Assembly (NCBI GenBank): GCA_021292105.1
Contig: CM037867.1
Location: 9,552,728 to 9,616,727, forward strand
From: Anadara kagoshimensis
Taxonomy: Eukaryota > Mollusca > Bivalvia > Arcoida > Arcidae
Direction of reading: 5' to 3'
Length of the DNA stretch: 64,000 bases
Positions 54,901 to 63,766 of this stretch are shown here, piece after piece. The notes beneath the pieces were generated by a model. The model did no database searches, was not told the origin of the DNA, and was given only the letters and a program-made list of their open reading frames with translations. Numbering within the stretch: the first letter of the stretch is position 1; each line of letters starts with the position of its first letter. Both the position numbers and the translations under genes were made by a program.

Positions 54901-57069
54901 AATCCATGTCCGAATCACAGTCTAGAAGCAAGGTACAAACTTTTGAACTTACAAGTTAGGTTAGATACGTGAACGTCCACCAGGGAAGGTTAAGCCGGGT
55001 GTTCGGAAGGGCAAGCTTGCTAGCTACATCAGCCATGAGTGTAATCAAAACTATGGAACTACAGGACGTCAAATATATCCAGGGCAATCCTTGACACAGA
55101 GAATTCAAACTTATCAACAATACAGTGATGACGGCCAAAAAACATTTTGAGGGCCTAGATAAGCCTAGACCTGGGTCCGCAAATTATTTTACAGCAGCCT
55201 GCTTCGTTGAACAGTCTCCGTAGTGAGAAAAAGTTCTAGCGTATCAAGTTGGAAACAAATACATCATAAACAGGAGAAGCAGGTATATTGCTAAAAGGAA
55301 AGTTGACAATAGAAAAATTGAAGTCATCACGTTTGTCATATATTTCCTTTGCAGCCTTTCGTTTGAGGCATCATTCAAGTTTAAGTCTAAATATGAAGCA
55401 AAACTTGAAGAATTAGTCGTTTCTGTTATTTCAAGTTCACTAGGATAAATGACATTCACATACATTCCAAAAATAGGATTTTTAAGAGACTGAACGTCAT
55501 CTATGTAGAGTTGAAAGATTTGGCTTCTCTCTAGATTTAACAAGGTTCTGCACAAATTCTGCTTCATAAGAATAAAGACACATGGTTCATGACTAGAAGT
55601 TTCTATTTGAAGAATTTTGTCACCGAGAATCAAGGTCATAGTGCAGTTCCATGCACTGATGCTATACATTAAGGTAAAAGTATTTATAGGCCTTTTGGAC
55701 CAAAAGATGTTTAGATATATTGCTTTTTAAAGTCACTGCTACCTTGAATTTAGGTCACGGTCATTCATCCTCGCAAATGTGTTAATGTTTTATACACCGA
55801 TGCTATACATAATGTTTCAAGCTGTGCCTTTTTCGCTATGATGAGATCATTATTAAAGACTTTAATAAATACGGTCACTGTGGCCTTGAACGTAGGTCAA
55901 TGTCAACTAGCTTCACGGAGTTTGGTAAGCTTCCTACCTTTAAAGCTTCGTAAACTTAGTATGATTTTAAAATCTAATGCTATGTATGAAATCTACATCT
56001 TCTAGGTCTTTCGGAACATGATAAGAAGTTTTTTTTTAAAGATGTCACTATTTAAGATCACTGTGACCTTTAATGAAGTTGAAGGTCAAATGGCTTCACA
56101 AACTGAATACCGCGCGCTAGCGCGGTATGATAAGTTTGCGTTGCACGACAATGGAATTTAAAGGATTATAAACGCCATTTCTAGACAGTTTAATGATTAT
56201 ATTAACATTTTCATTTTTGATAATCTCATTGTGGTGTAAAAATCCTGAAATAAATTGAAAACACGGTCAAATATGACATGCATTTCCAATGGTTGGAACA
56301 ACCAATCTATGACGTCACGCGTATAAGCAAGCACAAGAAAAGAATGACGTCATTTTAGCATAATAATTATATCCCCCCGAAAACTGGTTTGAAGGGGTAT
56401 ATTGGATTCACCATGTCTGTTTGTCATAAAACTCTAAAGGTATGTCATGACTTGGAACCAAGATCATATTGAAAAGGACAAGCTTGCAAGAAAACATAAA
56501 TTGTTGGGGCGGGGGCATTTGGTTCTTAAACGACAGTTTTAGTTACATTTGGTCTGAACAGGGTTTCATGTTATAAAACATCACAAATGTAAATATAATT
56601 ATTTTGAATTCTGCATGCAAACATGAACACGAGATATTTGCTTAGGATTGGCCAATGCATTGAATAACCAATTCGATTTTTAGCTTTTACTTGTTTCTGT
56701 AACTGTAAAGACGAAGGTTATTAAATTTTCGTTAAATGTTACTACTATACCTAAAATTTAATTCTGAAATAAAACGCATATTGTCTCTTGCTTCGAACAA
56801 TACATTGTACATTCCCCCTTTAAAAAATCGAGGCCTTTAACCTAGATTCGTATCGGGTCCATAAAATAATTCGTTAACCTCAGCAAGTGTATAATAACAA
56901 ATATGTACATGTACTCACCTTTGATAATGAATTTCATTTTCTTCAAGTCAACTTCAGAAATTGAGTCTGATAATTCGGCAAGAAATATGTTTAATTCATA
57001 TTCTTCTCCTGGATCTAAATTATAATGGATGTCCTTCTGGTCAGCATCTGATTCATTGCTGTTATTCAT
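46969..57069 (-). CDS. gene B: six-exon DED...death-domain adaptor-like protein, about 610 aa
   Basis: Exons (minus strand): 57069-56919, 54814-54596, 53361-53086, 52070-51462, 49927-49715, 47333-46969. They total 1833 bases = 611 codons including TAA. All introns are GT-AG and all split codons after the first base. Layout: acidic lead 1-23; DED about 24-110 with KFIIK and GRIDL (the RxDL motif at 96-99); orphan alpha/beta module about 125-215; Gln-rich helical/coiled-coil-prone region 216-418; death-domain-like bundle about 425-515; charged Lys/Ser-rich tail with a last short helix. No signal peptide or transmembrane segment, so cytosolic. DED plus DD order is that of FADD-type adaptors that link death receptors to caspase-8-like proteases, but FADD is only about 200-240 residues, and the middle of this protein is unlike it. 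The role in apoptosis or innate signalling is inference. Gene A upstream in the window is its paralogue. Confidence 0.85.
48587..48812. mobile_element. foldback MITE, 226 bp, arms about 70 bp
   Basis: taattatgacgtcataatag, acatcataattacacaaggg, agataatttcttttg at the left mirror caaaagaaagtatcgccctt, gtgtaattatgacatcacca and tattatgacgtcataatta at the right. Palindromic TGACGTCA sits in each arm. Inside intron 5 of gene B. Confidence 0.92.
48888..48947. repeat. (TA)n microsatellite with short TG interruptions
   Basis: Simple repeat next to repeat C at 48951. Confidence 0.95.
48951..49090 (+). repeat. repeat C, copy 4 (best)
   Basis: acatattataccagtttaat, cagcactagacggccgtttc, ggaatacaattcctcatcag, tagtgcttggacaaaaatta, aaaccaaaag. 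Contains a partial palindrome gcactag ... tagtgc. Confidence 0.8.
49715..49927 (-). CDS. gene B exon 5 (death-domain-like, first part)
   Basis: 213 bases, acceptor cttgttttag, donor GTAGGA, phase 1. ETLNEIWHELAKKLSREEKD, RLSKTVKMDRKEEEQYQKNP, NRVFEIILLKTIKPG matches the death-domain pattern: LA-x-x-L helix, then the np...LL-x-x-W-like helix (here LLKT in place of LLxxW). Confidence 0.82.
49928..51461 (-). other. gene B intron 4
   Basis: 1.5 kb intron, no repeat copy or ORF recognised; a short (gt)n tract at about 50066. Confidence 0.7.
51462..52070 (-). CDS. gene B exon 4 (helical, Gln-rich)
   Basis: 609 bases, acceptor tcatttttag, donor GTGAGT at 51461 (CAAAATATCC|GTGAGT). Predominantly helical: coiled-coil-like EEEILAVRKLIANEA region, then QREKHMQLQYQYLNHRLSYQ. 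If the donor is skipped the frame runs on to a stop at 51373, giving a short C-terminal tail; intron retention or an alternative end is possible. Confidence 0.82.
52390..52700 (-). pseudogene. decayed copy of the transmembrane-exon fragment, in gene B intron 3
   Basis: On the minus strand, blocks such as CGDNVNVIYSYGLEIKD and MTNVFISIFLLTTLVLV align with VNVIYPSELEI and MTNVMTSIFLLSTFLL of the 55669-55244 frame. At DNA level atgacaaacgtg and tcaatttttctgttgacaac are shared. Stops and gaps break it. It is not followed by repeat B, which argues that the transmembrane sequence is independent of repeat B. Confidence 0.5.
53086..53361 (-). CDS. gene B exon 3 (orphan module)
   Basis: 276 bases, acceptor tttctttccag, donor GTAAGT, phase 1. 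It encodes about 92 residues: NGYKCVKFHVEGNAGRENVE, DIRSAVARLVCVPKEFVFVG, GIEKSNSIIITLMIP and an LTAKEKTALIRVSVD stretch. The pattern strand-helix-strand-strand-helix-strand suggests a compact alpha/beta domain carried by exactly one exon, a shuffling unit. Not recognised as a named family. Confidence 0.85.
53362..54595 (-). other. gene B intron 2
   Basis: 1.2 kb intron containing MITE F copy 2 (53591-53798); 53800-54590 has nothing recognised. Confidence 0.75.
53591..53798. mobile_element. MITE family F, copy 2 (better preserved)
   Basis: Ends aattgacgta, cgccgatcacgcccacaatg, and cattgtgggcgtggccggcg, atacgtcaatt are inverted repeats of about 32 bases. The core cagtgacgtcattaaatggc is shared with 7204-7400. 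208 bp, no ORF. Inside intron 2 of gene B. Confidence 0.9.
54596..54814 (-). CDS. gene B exon 2
   Basis: 219 bases, acceptor ttattccttttag. Encodes RGGSGKATLEKIKDPLDFFE, HLKQKRWISVDNICLLQALI and WNLGRIDLYQRIVEF: DED helices 3 to 6 with the RxDL motif. Donor GTAAAC, phase 1. Matches exon 2 of gene A at 592-371. Confidence 0.9.
54895..55280 (+). repeat. repeat B copy in gene B intron 1
   Basis: aatccatgtccgaatcacag, tctagaagcaaggtac, ggtgttcggaagggcaagct, atatccagggcaatccttga, aagcctagacctg, caaatacatcataaacagga. Forward orientation; it continues straight into the end of the membrane-protein fragment on the opposite strand. Confidence 0.88.
55244..55669 (-). pseudogene. fragment with ectodomain-like part and one transmembrane helix, in gene B intron 1
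   Basis: 141 open codons on the minus strand, same strand as gene B. First about 105 residues: SAWNCTMTLILGDKILQIET, CVFILMKQNLCRTLLNLERS, YVNVIYPSELEITETTNSSS, with Cys and N-glycosylation-type sites; then a basic RLQRK and a long hydrophobic helix TSIFLLSTFLLAIYLLLLFM. The last about 12 residues are encoded by repeat B. Orientation as read would be extracellular N-terminal part, then membrane anchor. It could be the 3' exon of a decayed receptor gene, spread with repeat B. Related pieces: 52390-52700 and 26770-26900. Family not recognised. Confidence 0.5.
55690..56115. repeat. repeat patch with gacctt/aggtca modules
   Basis: Three irregular modules carrying accttgaatttaggtcacgg, ccttgaacgtaggtcaatgt and gacctttaatgaagttgaag, ending at ccgcgcgctagcgcggta (56102-56121), a GC-rich near-palindrome. 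SINE-like style as in repeat E. Confidence 0.5.
56370..56535 (-). repeat. repeat E, reversed copy
   Basis: atatccccccgaaaactgg, ggggtatattggattcacca, tgtctgtttgtc, ggcgggggcatttggttctt mirror the ends of 18133-18369. Confidence 0.7.
56919..57069 (-). CDS. gene B exon 1
   Basis: 151 bases from the ATG at 57069. Acidic lead, then DED helices 1 and 2: EEYELNIFLAELSDSISEVD, LKKMKFIIKG. Donor GTGAGT, phase 1. Confidence 0.88.
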
Positions 57070-57120
57070 GTTTTAGTAATTCACTGTAAAATATAAGATA
57101 ACATCGCTCGTTTAGGAAGA

Positions 57121-57160
57121 TTGATTGATTGATCGATTGATTGATTGATCGATTGATTGA
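57121..57160. repeat. (GATT)n microsatellite upstream of gene B
   Basis: About ten units of ttgattga with two gatc variants, 50 bases upstream of the ATG of gene B, hence in its promoter or 5' leader. Confidence 0.9.
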
Positions 57161-57989
57161 ATGGGGTTATAATATATATAGTTATTGTACAGTTACAAAT
57201 AAATTTTCACGTTATTCATCTTAAAATCTATACTTGTACAATTTTTTATGTTAATGAATTGAATATAGGAGACCATTTACTATCGAAATCTTTCATGTTG
57301 TCTTTATAGCAGAAAAACATTAAAATACATTGTATCTTGTTCTTTTATACTTAACAAACTGTTGAGAAACGACTTGGATGTATGAGCAGTGTATAAAATA
57401 CTTTGCTTACCGTGTGCAATAGTTTAAAGTTCCACATTTGATAAAAAAACAAAAAATTACGTTTCCTGGAGATATCTTGTCAATGTACATAATATTTAAA
57501 CTTCCACTATTTTATAAATTCAAATCAAAACCTTTGTATATTCTCACAGGTATAAAATCTATGTTCAATGGGTCAGATTTGGTATTCATTTTATATAACA
57601 GTTTATTAGAGAAATATATCTATGTAAAATTTTATATTGAAAAGATTGTAACTTTGTTTCCATCAAAGATAAGGTAAAGAAAAAGTATCTTAAATAAAGT
57701 TATAAAATTGAGAATGTCTTCATCTTAAATATGTGTGACCGTTTATAGAAACATGAAGGGATTTCCTGAAACTGTTCAGTTAAGCACCAATAAACGTCTA
57801 CTTGTTGAAATTACCAGTGAAAGGTTGTTTCCATTTAAAACAAAATAAGATGTTATTTCTATTTATATACGGTTTTTGCTTTCGTTTAACATTTGAGAGC
57901 CAGAAGTAGGGGATTGCATTTTAATATAATAATACTAATCAAGAAAAGACCATTCCAAGCTGTGTTTTGAAAATAGTTCATTCAAATAA
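57161..57989. other. upstream region of gene B, no motif assigned
   Basis: AT-rich; a promoter must lie here or further right, but no TATA box or initiator can be singled out. The frame at 57438-57677 is not supported. Confidence 0.4.
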
Positions 57990-58873
57990 ACATGAGGCCC
58001 ATGGGCTTTAACGCTCACCTAAAGCAGTGTACGTATCTTATGCAGAGGTTCAATGGTCAATGACATTAATAACAGAGAATATCAAAATTTTCAGCAGTAA
58101 GGGCCAATAATATGAAAGTATTTTTGCAAATTATTTATATTAAGTATTATATAAGTATGCTATATATAACATATCTAAAGTCAAGCTTCAATATATTATT
58201 TATAAACAGCTAAAACATCTATAAATTAAAATGTGCATTAGGCAAATACCTACAATATTCTAAGATAGATGCCTATACAAAAAGTTTATAGTTTTTTTTT
58301 TAAATAACTAACCATTTAAGTATTTGTTCATGTCTCTGACCTTGACCTTTGAACCTATGACTTTCATTCATATATAAAAATGATCGTTAGGCCAATATCT
58401 ACAATATTCCAAAATACATGCTTATACAAAAAGTTTATAGTTTTTTTAGATAATAAACCATTTCAGTATTCATTCGCATCAATGACCTTGACCTTTAAAC
58501 CTATGACGTTTATTCATATATCAAAATGATCGTTAGGCCAATACCTTCAATATTCTGATAAACATGCCTAAGTATGTTTCACATGAAATATCTAAGCTAT
58601 ATCTCTTGTAAGTTCAGAGGAGATGATTTTTAAAGTTTTGCACAATTTCCCCATTTATTGGGCCCCAAGGAGATATAATCCTTTTATTTGTGCAAATCTG
58701 AAAGGCCTTCACCTAGGCATCATAATCACTAAGTTTCATCATATTTGGCCTGGTAGTTTTATAGGAGATGATTAAAATGTACAAAGTTAACACACGACGC
58801 ACGACGCACGACAGACTACGGACGTTGAACCATTGCAATAGGTCATTTGAGCTTTCAGCTCAGGTGAGCTAAA
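57990..58873. repeat. dispersed repeat with internal 147-bp tandem units (repeat H)
   Basis: Starts gaggcccatgggctttaacg with ctcacct and ends ggtcatttgagctttcagct, caggtgagctaaaa, so the borders carry inverted ctcacct/aggtgag. 58228-58555 has two and a bit units (ggccaatatctacaatattc, tatacaaaaagtttatagtt, tgaccttgacctttgaacct). 58790-58815 has cacgacgcacgacgcacgac. Confidence 0.75.
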
Positions 58874-59569
58874 AATCTCCATTTTCATACAATAAATCAC
58901 TGATATACATTATTCCTTTATAATACCAATCTTTATAAAAAAACCTGTTTAACAATATCACTGTTGAACCAGAGGCATTCTTTATATATGAAAGATTCTG
59001 AGTTTATATCTAATATTCCTAAATTCTTTCCAATAATTTACCATCTTAACATTCATTATTGTGGAATGATATGTGTAGTGCGGAAAGCGATTGGTTCGAG
59101 TCAGATCGCCAAAACTAAAACATTTACGTAGCATTTTTACAAATAAACAGAAACCTTTTGACCGAGAGGTGCAACGGATGAAATGGCGACAGTGGTACCG
59201 TGTACAAGATGAACTAATAGAGATCGGAAAGAAATCTGAAGGAGAATAGGAAAGATTGGAGTGGAAAACGATCGTCAAAATGTTATTCCAATGGAAGTAA
59301 AATTGGAAGATGGAACTGTTAGTTCTGACATTACAGTTGTCATGGAAAAATGGAAAAAATTCTTTTTGAACTGTAATAATATATTAATTTTCAGGTACAA
59401 ATATAAACAATGTAATTTCAGATCACTTTTTAGATAATGAAATTTCAATTGAAGAGGTTTTTAGTGTGCTCGTTAAAGCAAAATATGGTAAAACACTTGG
59501 TTTTGATCAAATTCCAGTAGAATTATTTAAAAATGATTTGTCTGTATGGTTTTTACATAAATTATTTAA

Positions 59570-60518
59570 TACTGTAAACCGTTTTATATTAGCGCATACT
59601 TATTTTAGCGATTGATGACTGGTAAACATATTAGCGCAGTTTAATTTTAGCGTAATCAATTCCAGTCTGAACTGTTTAATTCGCCTAAAACCCACAAGTT
59701 TTAGCCAAAAAAAAAAAAAAACGTTTGAGAAGGGGATGCCAGGTTACAAGAAAATATGTAATGTTTATTTTTACTGAGAGAAAATCTCCGTAACTGACCC
59801 ATGAAGTCACTAGACAGACAGATGTCTGCAGGAAGCTTCCATCATAATTTGGCCCTCGTCGATTAGACATTTTACTGAATGAATATTTAAATTAATAATA
59901 ACCTATTTTGTTTTTATTCATTTAAATACCAACTGTTTTTTTAAAATACACATGTTGCGACACATTGTCGATGTATCCCGATAACAGCCGCTTAGATCAT
60001 TATAGAGGTCAATAATTAGGATTTATATTATGTTGCCGACATCACAGAAAAAATAAACAATTTTCGCATAACGGGTCTAATTTGTTGATATAATTGTTAA
60101 TATTTTAATGATTGAAGCCAACTACTGGTAAATTAAAATTAATTACTTGAACAGGACACTTGTCAGATTGTACTGTATCACATACAATGGTCAGTAATTA
60201 ACAGCTATGCCAGTATTCCCTGATTTATCCGATTGTCGGTGGTTAGTCTACCGGGTCTGGGTAATTAATCCCTAATTACTTATCATATGCGAATACATTG
60301 ATGGAAGCCATACCAGTGTCATTCAGAACTATTATTATTTTAACACTGACTATATAACCATTTAACGTGCGTCCATACCCATTCATAGTCACAGCAGCGC
60401 TGAACAGTACTGACCTTTTTTGTTGTAATTTTAGCGGCAGTTTTATTTTAGCGCTGACACTCTTATCGCCAATTGCGCTAAAATAAAACTGCCGCTAAAA
60501 AAACACGGTTTACAGTAT
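59570..60518. mobile_element. 0.95 kb element with TACTGTAAACC ends, nested in the LINE
   Basis: TACTGTAAACCGttttatattagcg and cgctaaaaaaacaCGGTTTACAGTA are inverted repeats; ttagcg motifs recur near both ends. No ORF (the frame 59685-59870 is not supported). It splits the LINE between the RT start and the PPTMWDY block. Related ends: 22069-22274. Confidence 0.8.
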
Positions 60519-60562
60519 ATGTTTTGTAAATTGTAAAACCCCCACCATGTGGGATTATAAGA

Positions 60563-61112
60563 ATCCATTATGAGTATCCATGTAGGATAGGGAAATCTCA
60601 CCCGAGGGGTTGAACATTTCAGTCAGAGACGAGGCTTGCCGAGTCTCTGACCAGAAATGTTCAACCCCGAGGGTGAGATTTCCCTATCCTACATGGATAA
60701 ACTCATAATGGATTATTTTTCTTCCATTTTAGTGCCAATATTTGGCTTCAAGTACGATGAACATAAACATCGACGCCATGTTTGTAAAATCTAACTTTGT
60801 AATTCGACATTCTACTTTAAAATAAATATGGCCAATGGATAGATCGTACCGGATTTTAGTTTATACAGAATGTATAAACTACAAAACAAAGTGGTTCATT
60901 AAAAAATCCAATATTTTTCATTTGAAACGCACTCAAAATTTCTAAATTGTGAAGAAATGGATGTCATTTTCCCGCAAGATGACGTCATGTTCTCCATATG
61001 ATGACGTCATGTAATTGTCTTTTGATTGTGACGTCACTAAAGGTCACGTGGTCATGTGAGATACGCGTATCTCACATAGGGAAAAACCCTATCTTACATG
61101 AGCAGATATGGA
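60563..61112. mobile_element. foldback element nested in the LINE
   Basis: atccattatgagtatccatg, taggatagggaaatctcacc, cgaggggttgaacatttc are inverted at 60650-60715 (gaaatgttcaacc, ggtgagatttccctatccta, catggataaactcataatgg). A second, looser end near 61075-61112 (catagggaaaaaccctatct, tacatgagcag) suggests the true right border. Three ATGACGTCAT-type motifs at 60979-61035. Confidence 0.78.
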
Positions 61113-62364
61113 AGAAAAAGGTATGATTACTCCTATACCGAAGTGTTCTACATCCGATCCTCCTGATCCATTGTCTTATCGAGGCATACCACTAGCACTA
61201 TATATGTATAGACTGTACTGTATTATTTTAAATGAAAGGTTATCACACTAGTTAGAATTAAATCATCTTATTAATGACGAATAAAACGGGTTCCGTAAGG
61301 GTAGAAGTACCGTTGATCCTTTAGGGACATTAACGTCAATAATAAACACAAGAAAGTGTAAGAAACTAGGTACATATACAGATTTTATTGATTTTAAAAA
61401 AGCTTATGACACGGTTGATAGACAGTTATTGTTTCAGAAGTTGAATAGTTTAGGCATTAGTAATCATTTTATAAATATCATAAAATCAATATATGCACAA
61501 GTTGAATGTTGTGTTAAACTCAATGGTTATATGAGTGAATGGTTTACTGTTAAAATCAAGTTTAAAACAGGGTTGTGTTTTATCATCCATATTGGTTAAC
61601 ATTTTTACTTATGATTTAGTAGATGAAGTAAAATCTTTAATATTAGTGTAGATATTGATGGTGATAAGAGTTTTAAGTTTAATAATATTGTCATCCAAGT
61701 GGTGTCTAGCTACCACTATCTTGGTTAATTACTAACAGAATTTTTAGATTATAATGAAATGGCTAAAGCAGTTAGTAGATCAGCGAGTCGTGCACATGGT
61801 TTATTAATTGTTAAAAGTAAAACACATGGGAGGTTTTCAGCATAGTACTTTTACTAAATTGTTTGAGACACTAGTATGGTCTATTATCGTTCTATGGTGC
61901 ATCAATATGTGGTACTACAGATTTTTTATGCATGCAGTGCAACAGAAAGCTATTAGATTTTTATGAATGAAGGTAAATACACGCAAAATGATGCTATAAA
62001 CGGTGATGTGGGTTGGAAACCACCTTGTGATAAACAGTGGACATGTATATTAGACGTTGGTCAAGATGCAGTAGCAAAGTTTTAAAATGGTCATGTAGGC
62101 ATGTAGTTGCATGTAGGAAAAATTTGTGTTTTCATATCATGAAAAATTTTAAGGAAATTAATAATAATTTTTTATCTGATTTTAATATTTTTTTAAAATA
62201 AACCCTTACTTGTTTACTTGGAAGAAATAATGTTTAATGTTTACTTGGAAGAAATAATGTTTATTGTGTATAAGCAAAAGTGGACAGACAGAGAATTTTA
62301 GAGTATGATGTGGGTAAAACACCGATAACGTTTAAGTTGTTTAAAAATCAATATGGCACAGAAT

Positions 62365-62807
62365 AAGGCTGTAACGATATATCAATATACTGGTATGTAC
62401 CGATATTTTAAACAGATACGAGTATCAGTTTTGTCATCACTAAAATATTGTCGTATGGGTTTTTTCATTATTCTTATCTATTGGTAAATTATTCAGTTAC
62501 ATTGAAAATAAATCGGTTTGGAAGTGTTCAGAAATAAACGCACGTCCACATTTCATTTTTCATTTTGCTCGATGTAAACAGATGTTACAGAACGATGTGT
62601 ACTGAGTACCGACGTTGCCTTATCTCCATGTAGCAGAATTAAGAAAGTATCAGGGGCGATAATTATTCGGATTATCAGTTAAAGCAATTTAATTCAAATT
62701 AACAAGACGGATAAAAGTATCTGTATCGTCAATATGTATCGTGTATCGCCCTAGGCGCATCATGATACGTATCGTATCAGAACTGCCCCTCCAATACACA
62801 GCCCTAT
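62365..62807. mobile_element. hAT-type MITE with 8-bp target duplication
   Basis: Ends aaggctgtaacgatat and aatacacagccctat. Flanked by CACAGAAT at 62357-62364 and 62808-62815, a perfect 8-base duplication as made by hAT transposases. The 443-bp interior has cgatat/gtatcg motifs in both orientations and no ORF. Removing it makes the LINE frame run on from its upstream QYGTE codons. Confidence 0.92.
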
Positions 62808-63310
62808 CACAGAATAGTATTTATTGCAAAGAATGAGTGTTCAACACAGAAGTGCATATGCACAATTTAGATGTGGTGTTGCTCCACTTAGGATTGAAAC
62901 TGGTCGCTATGAAAATTTATCCGTGGAAGAGAGGAAGTGTTTTATTTGTAAAATTTTTATAGAAGATGAAAAACATGTATTGTTAACATGCCCATTATAT
63001 GCAGATTTGCGACTAGATCTTTTTAACCAGTGTTTTACACATGATAGCAATTTTAATAATTTATGTGATGATAAAAAACTTGTATTTTTATTTCAAACAG
63101 AGTATATATGTGCTTTTAAGTTGCCAAAACCTGTTTTAATATTTTAAATAGAAGAAACAGTTTTATATATGGTTAATGAATTGATTTTTTAACATGGTAT
63201 TGATTATTATTTTTTTATCCTGTTTATTAATATTATAGTATTGTTGTATTTTACATGTATTAATATAATTACATAAGTTGTTTTAATAACAGTCTCTCAT
63301 AATTCATTGA

Positions 63311-63766
63311 ATGGTTTTCAGATGGGCGGATGGAATGTGTCAGTCCTGTCATTCAGTTAAAAATTGGAATTTTGTAATACGTAAACTATTTTTAAAATTT
63401 GGTTTTAATCACTACCTTGATACTCATATTTTATTATGTAAACAAAAGGTTTTAAATGATATTGGACCCGCAATGCATGAGGAATTTTTAATTAAATGGT
63501 CACAGCAAGTTAATCAACAGTGTGGTAAAAATGGTAGAAGTGGTAACAAATTAAGAACATATAGTCTGTTTAAGAATGATTTTAAAGCTGAAGCATATTG
63601 TAAGCTTATTATGTCTTGCAAACATCGTAGTGCATTTGCTAAATTAGGTACGGTGTTGCTCCCCTGTGCATTGAAACATGGAGATATGAAAATGTTACTG
63701 CTTCCGAGAGATTTTGTTTTTATTGTAATGGTATTGTTGAGAACGAAAAACCTGTCCTCTATATGA
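63311..63766 (+). pseudogene. second LINE C-terminal fragment, related to 62824-63147
   Basis: An open frame of 151 codons includes WSQQVNQQCGKNGRSGNKLR, TYSLFKNDFKAEAYC and SCKHRSAFAKLGTVLLPCAL. The last block aligns with VQHRSAYAQFRCGVAPLRIE of the LINE just upstream but has a frameshift after it. Either a second, tandem LINE copy or a different member of the same clade. A 41-base tandem duplication follows (63839-63917 area, aattgaatgttttattttct). Confidence 0.7.

Larger units (their letters stand above)
59060..63147 (+). pseudogene. LINE polymerase ORF, broken and carrying three nested elements
   Basis: Collinear pieces on the plus strand: linker FDREVQRMKWRQWYR (59160) and NVIPMEVKLEDGTVSSDITV (59280); RT start KAKYGKTLGFDQIPVELF (59480); [insertion 59570-60518]; PPTMWDY (60535); [insertion about 60563-61112]; KGMITPIPKCSTSDPPDPLS and YRGIPLA (61120); NGFRKGRSTVDPLGTLTSI (61289); DFIDFKKAYDTVDRQLL (61381); damaged catalytic region (61560-61700); thumb AKAVSRSASRAHGLLI (61760), DVGWKPPCDKQW (62005); [hAT MITE 62365-62807]; C-terminus VQHRSAYAQFRCGVAPLRIE (62836) and the finger CFICKIFIEDEKHVLLTCPL. 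Many stops. Non-LTR retrotransposon; endonuclease part absent. The catalytic Asp-Asp block cannot be read. Confidence 0.88.

Noticed and set aside
62824-63147. independent small gene starting at ATG 62824
   Set aside because: It is the C-terminus of the LINE, cut off by the hAT MITE directly upstream.
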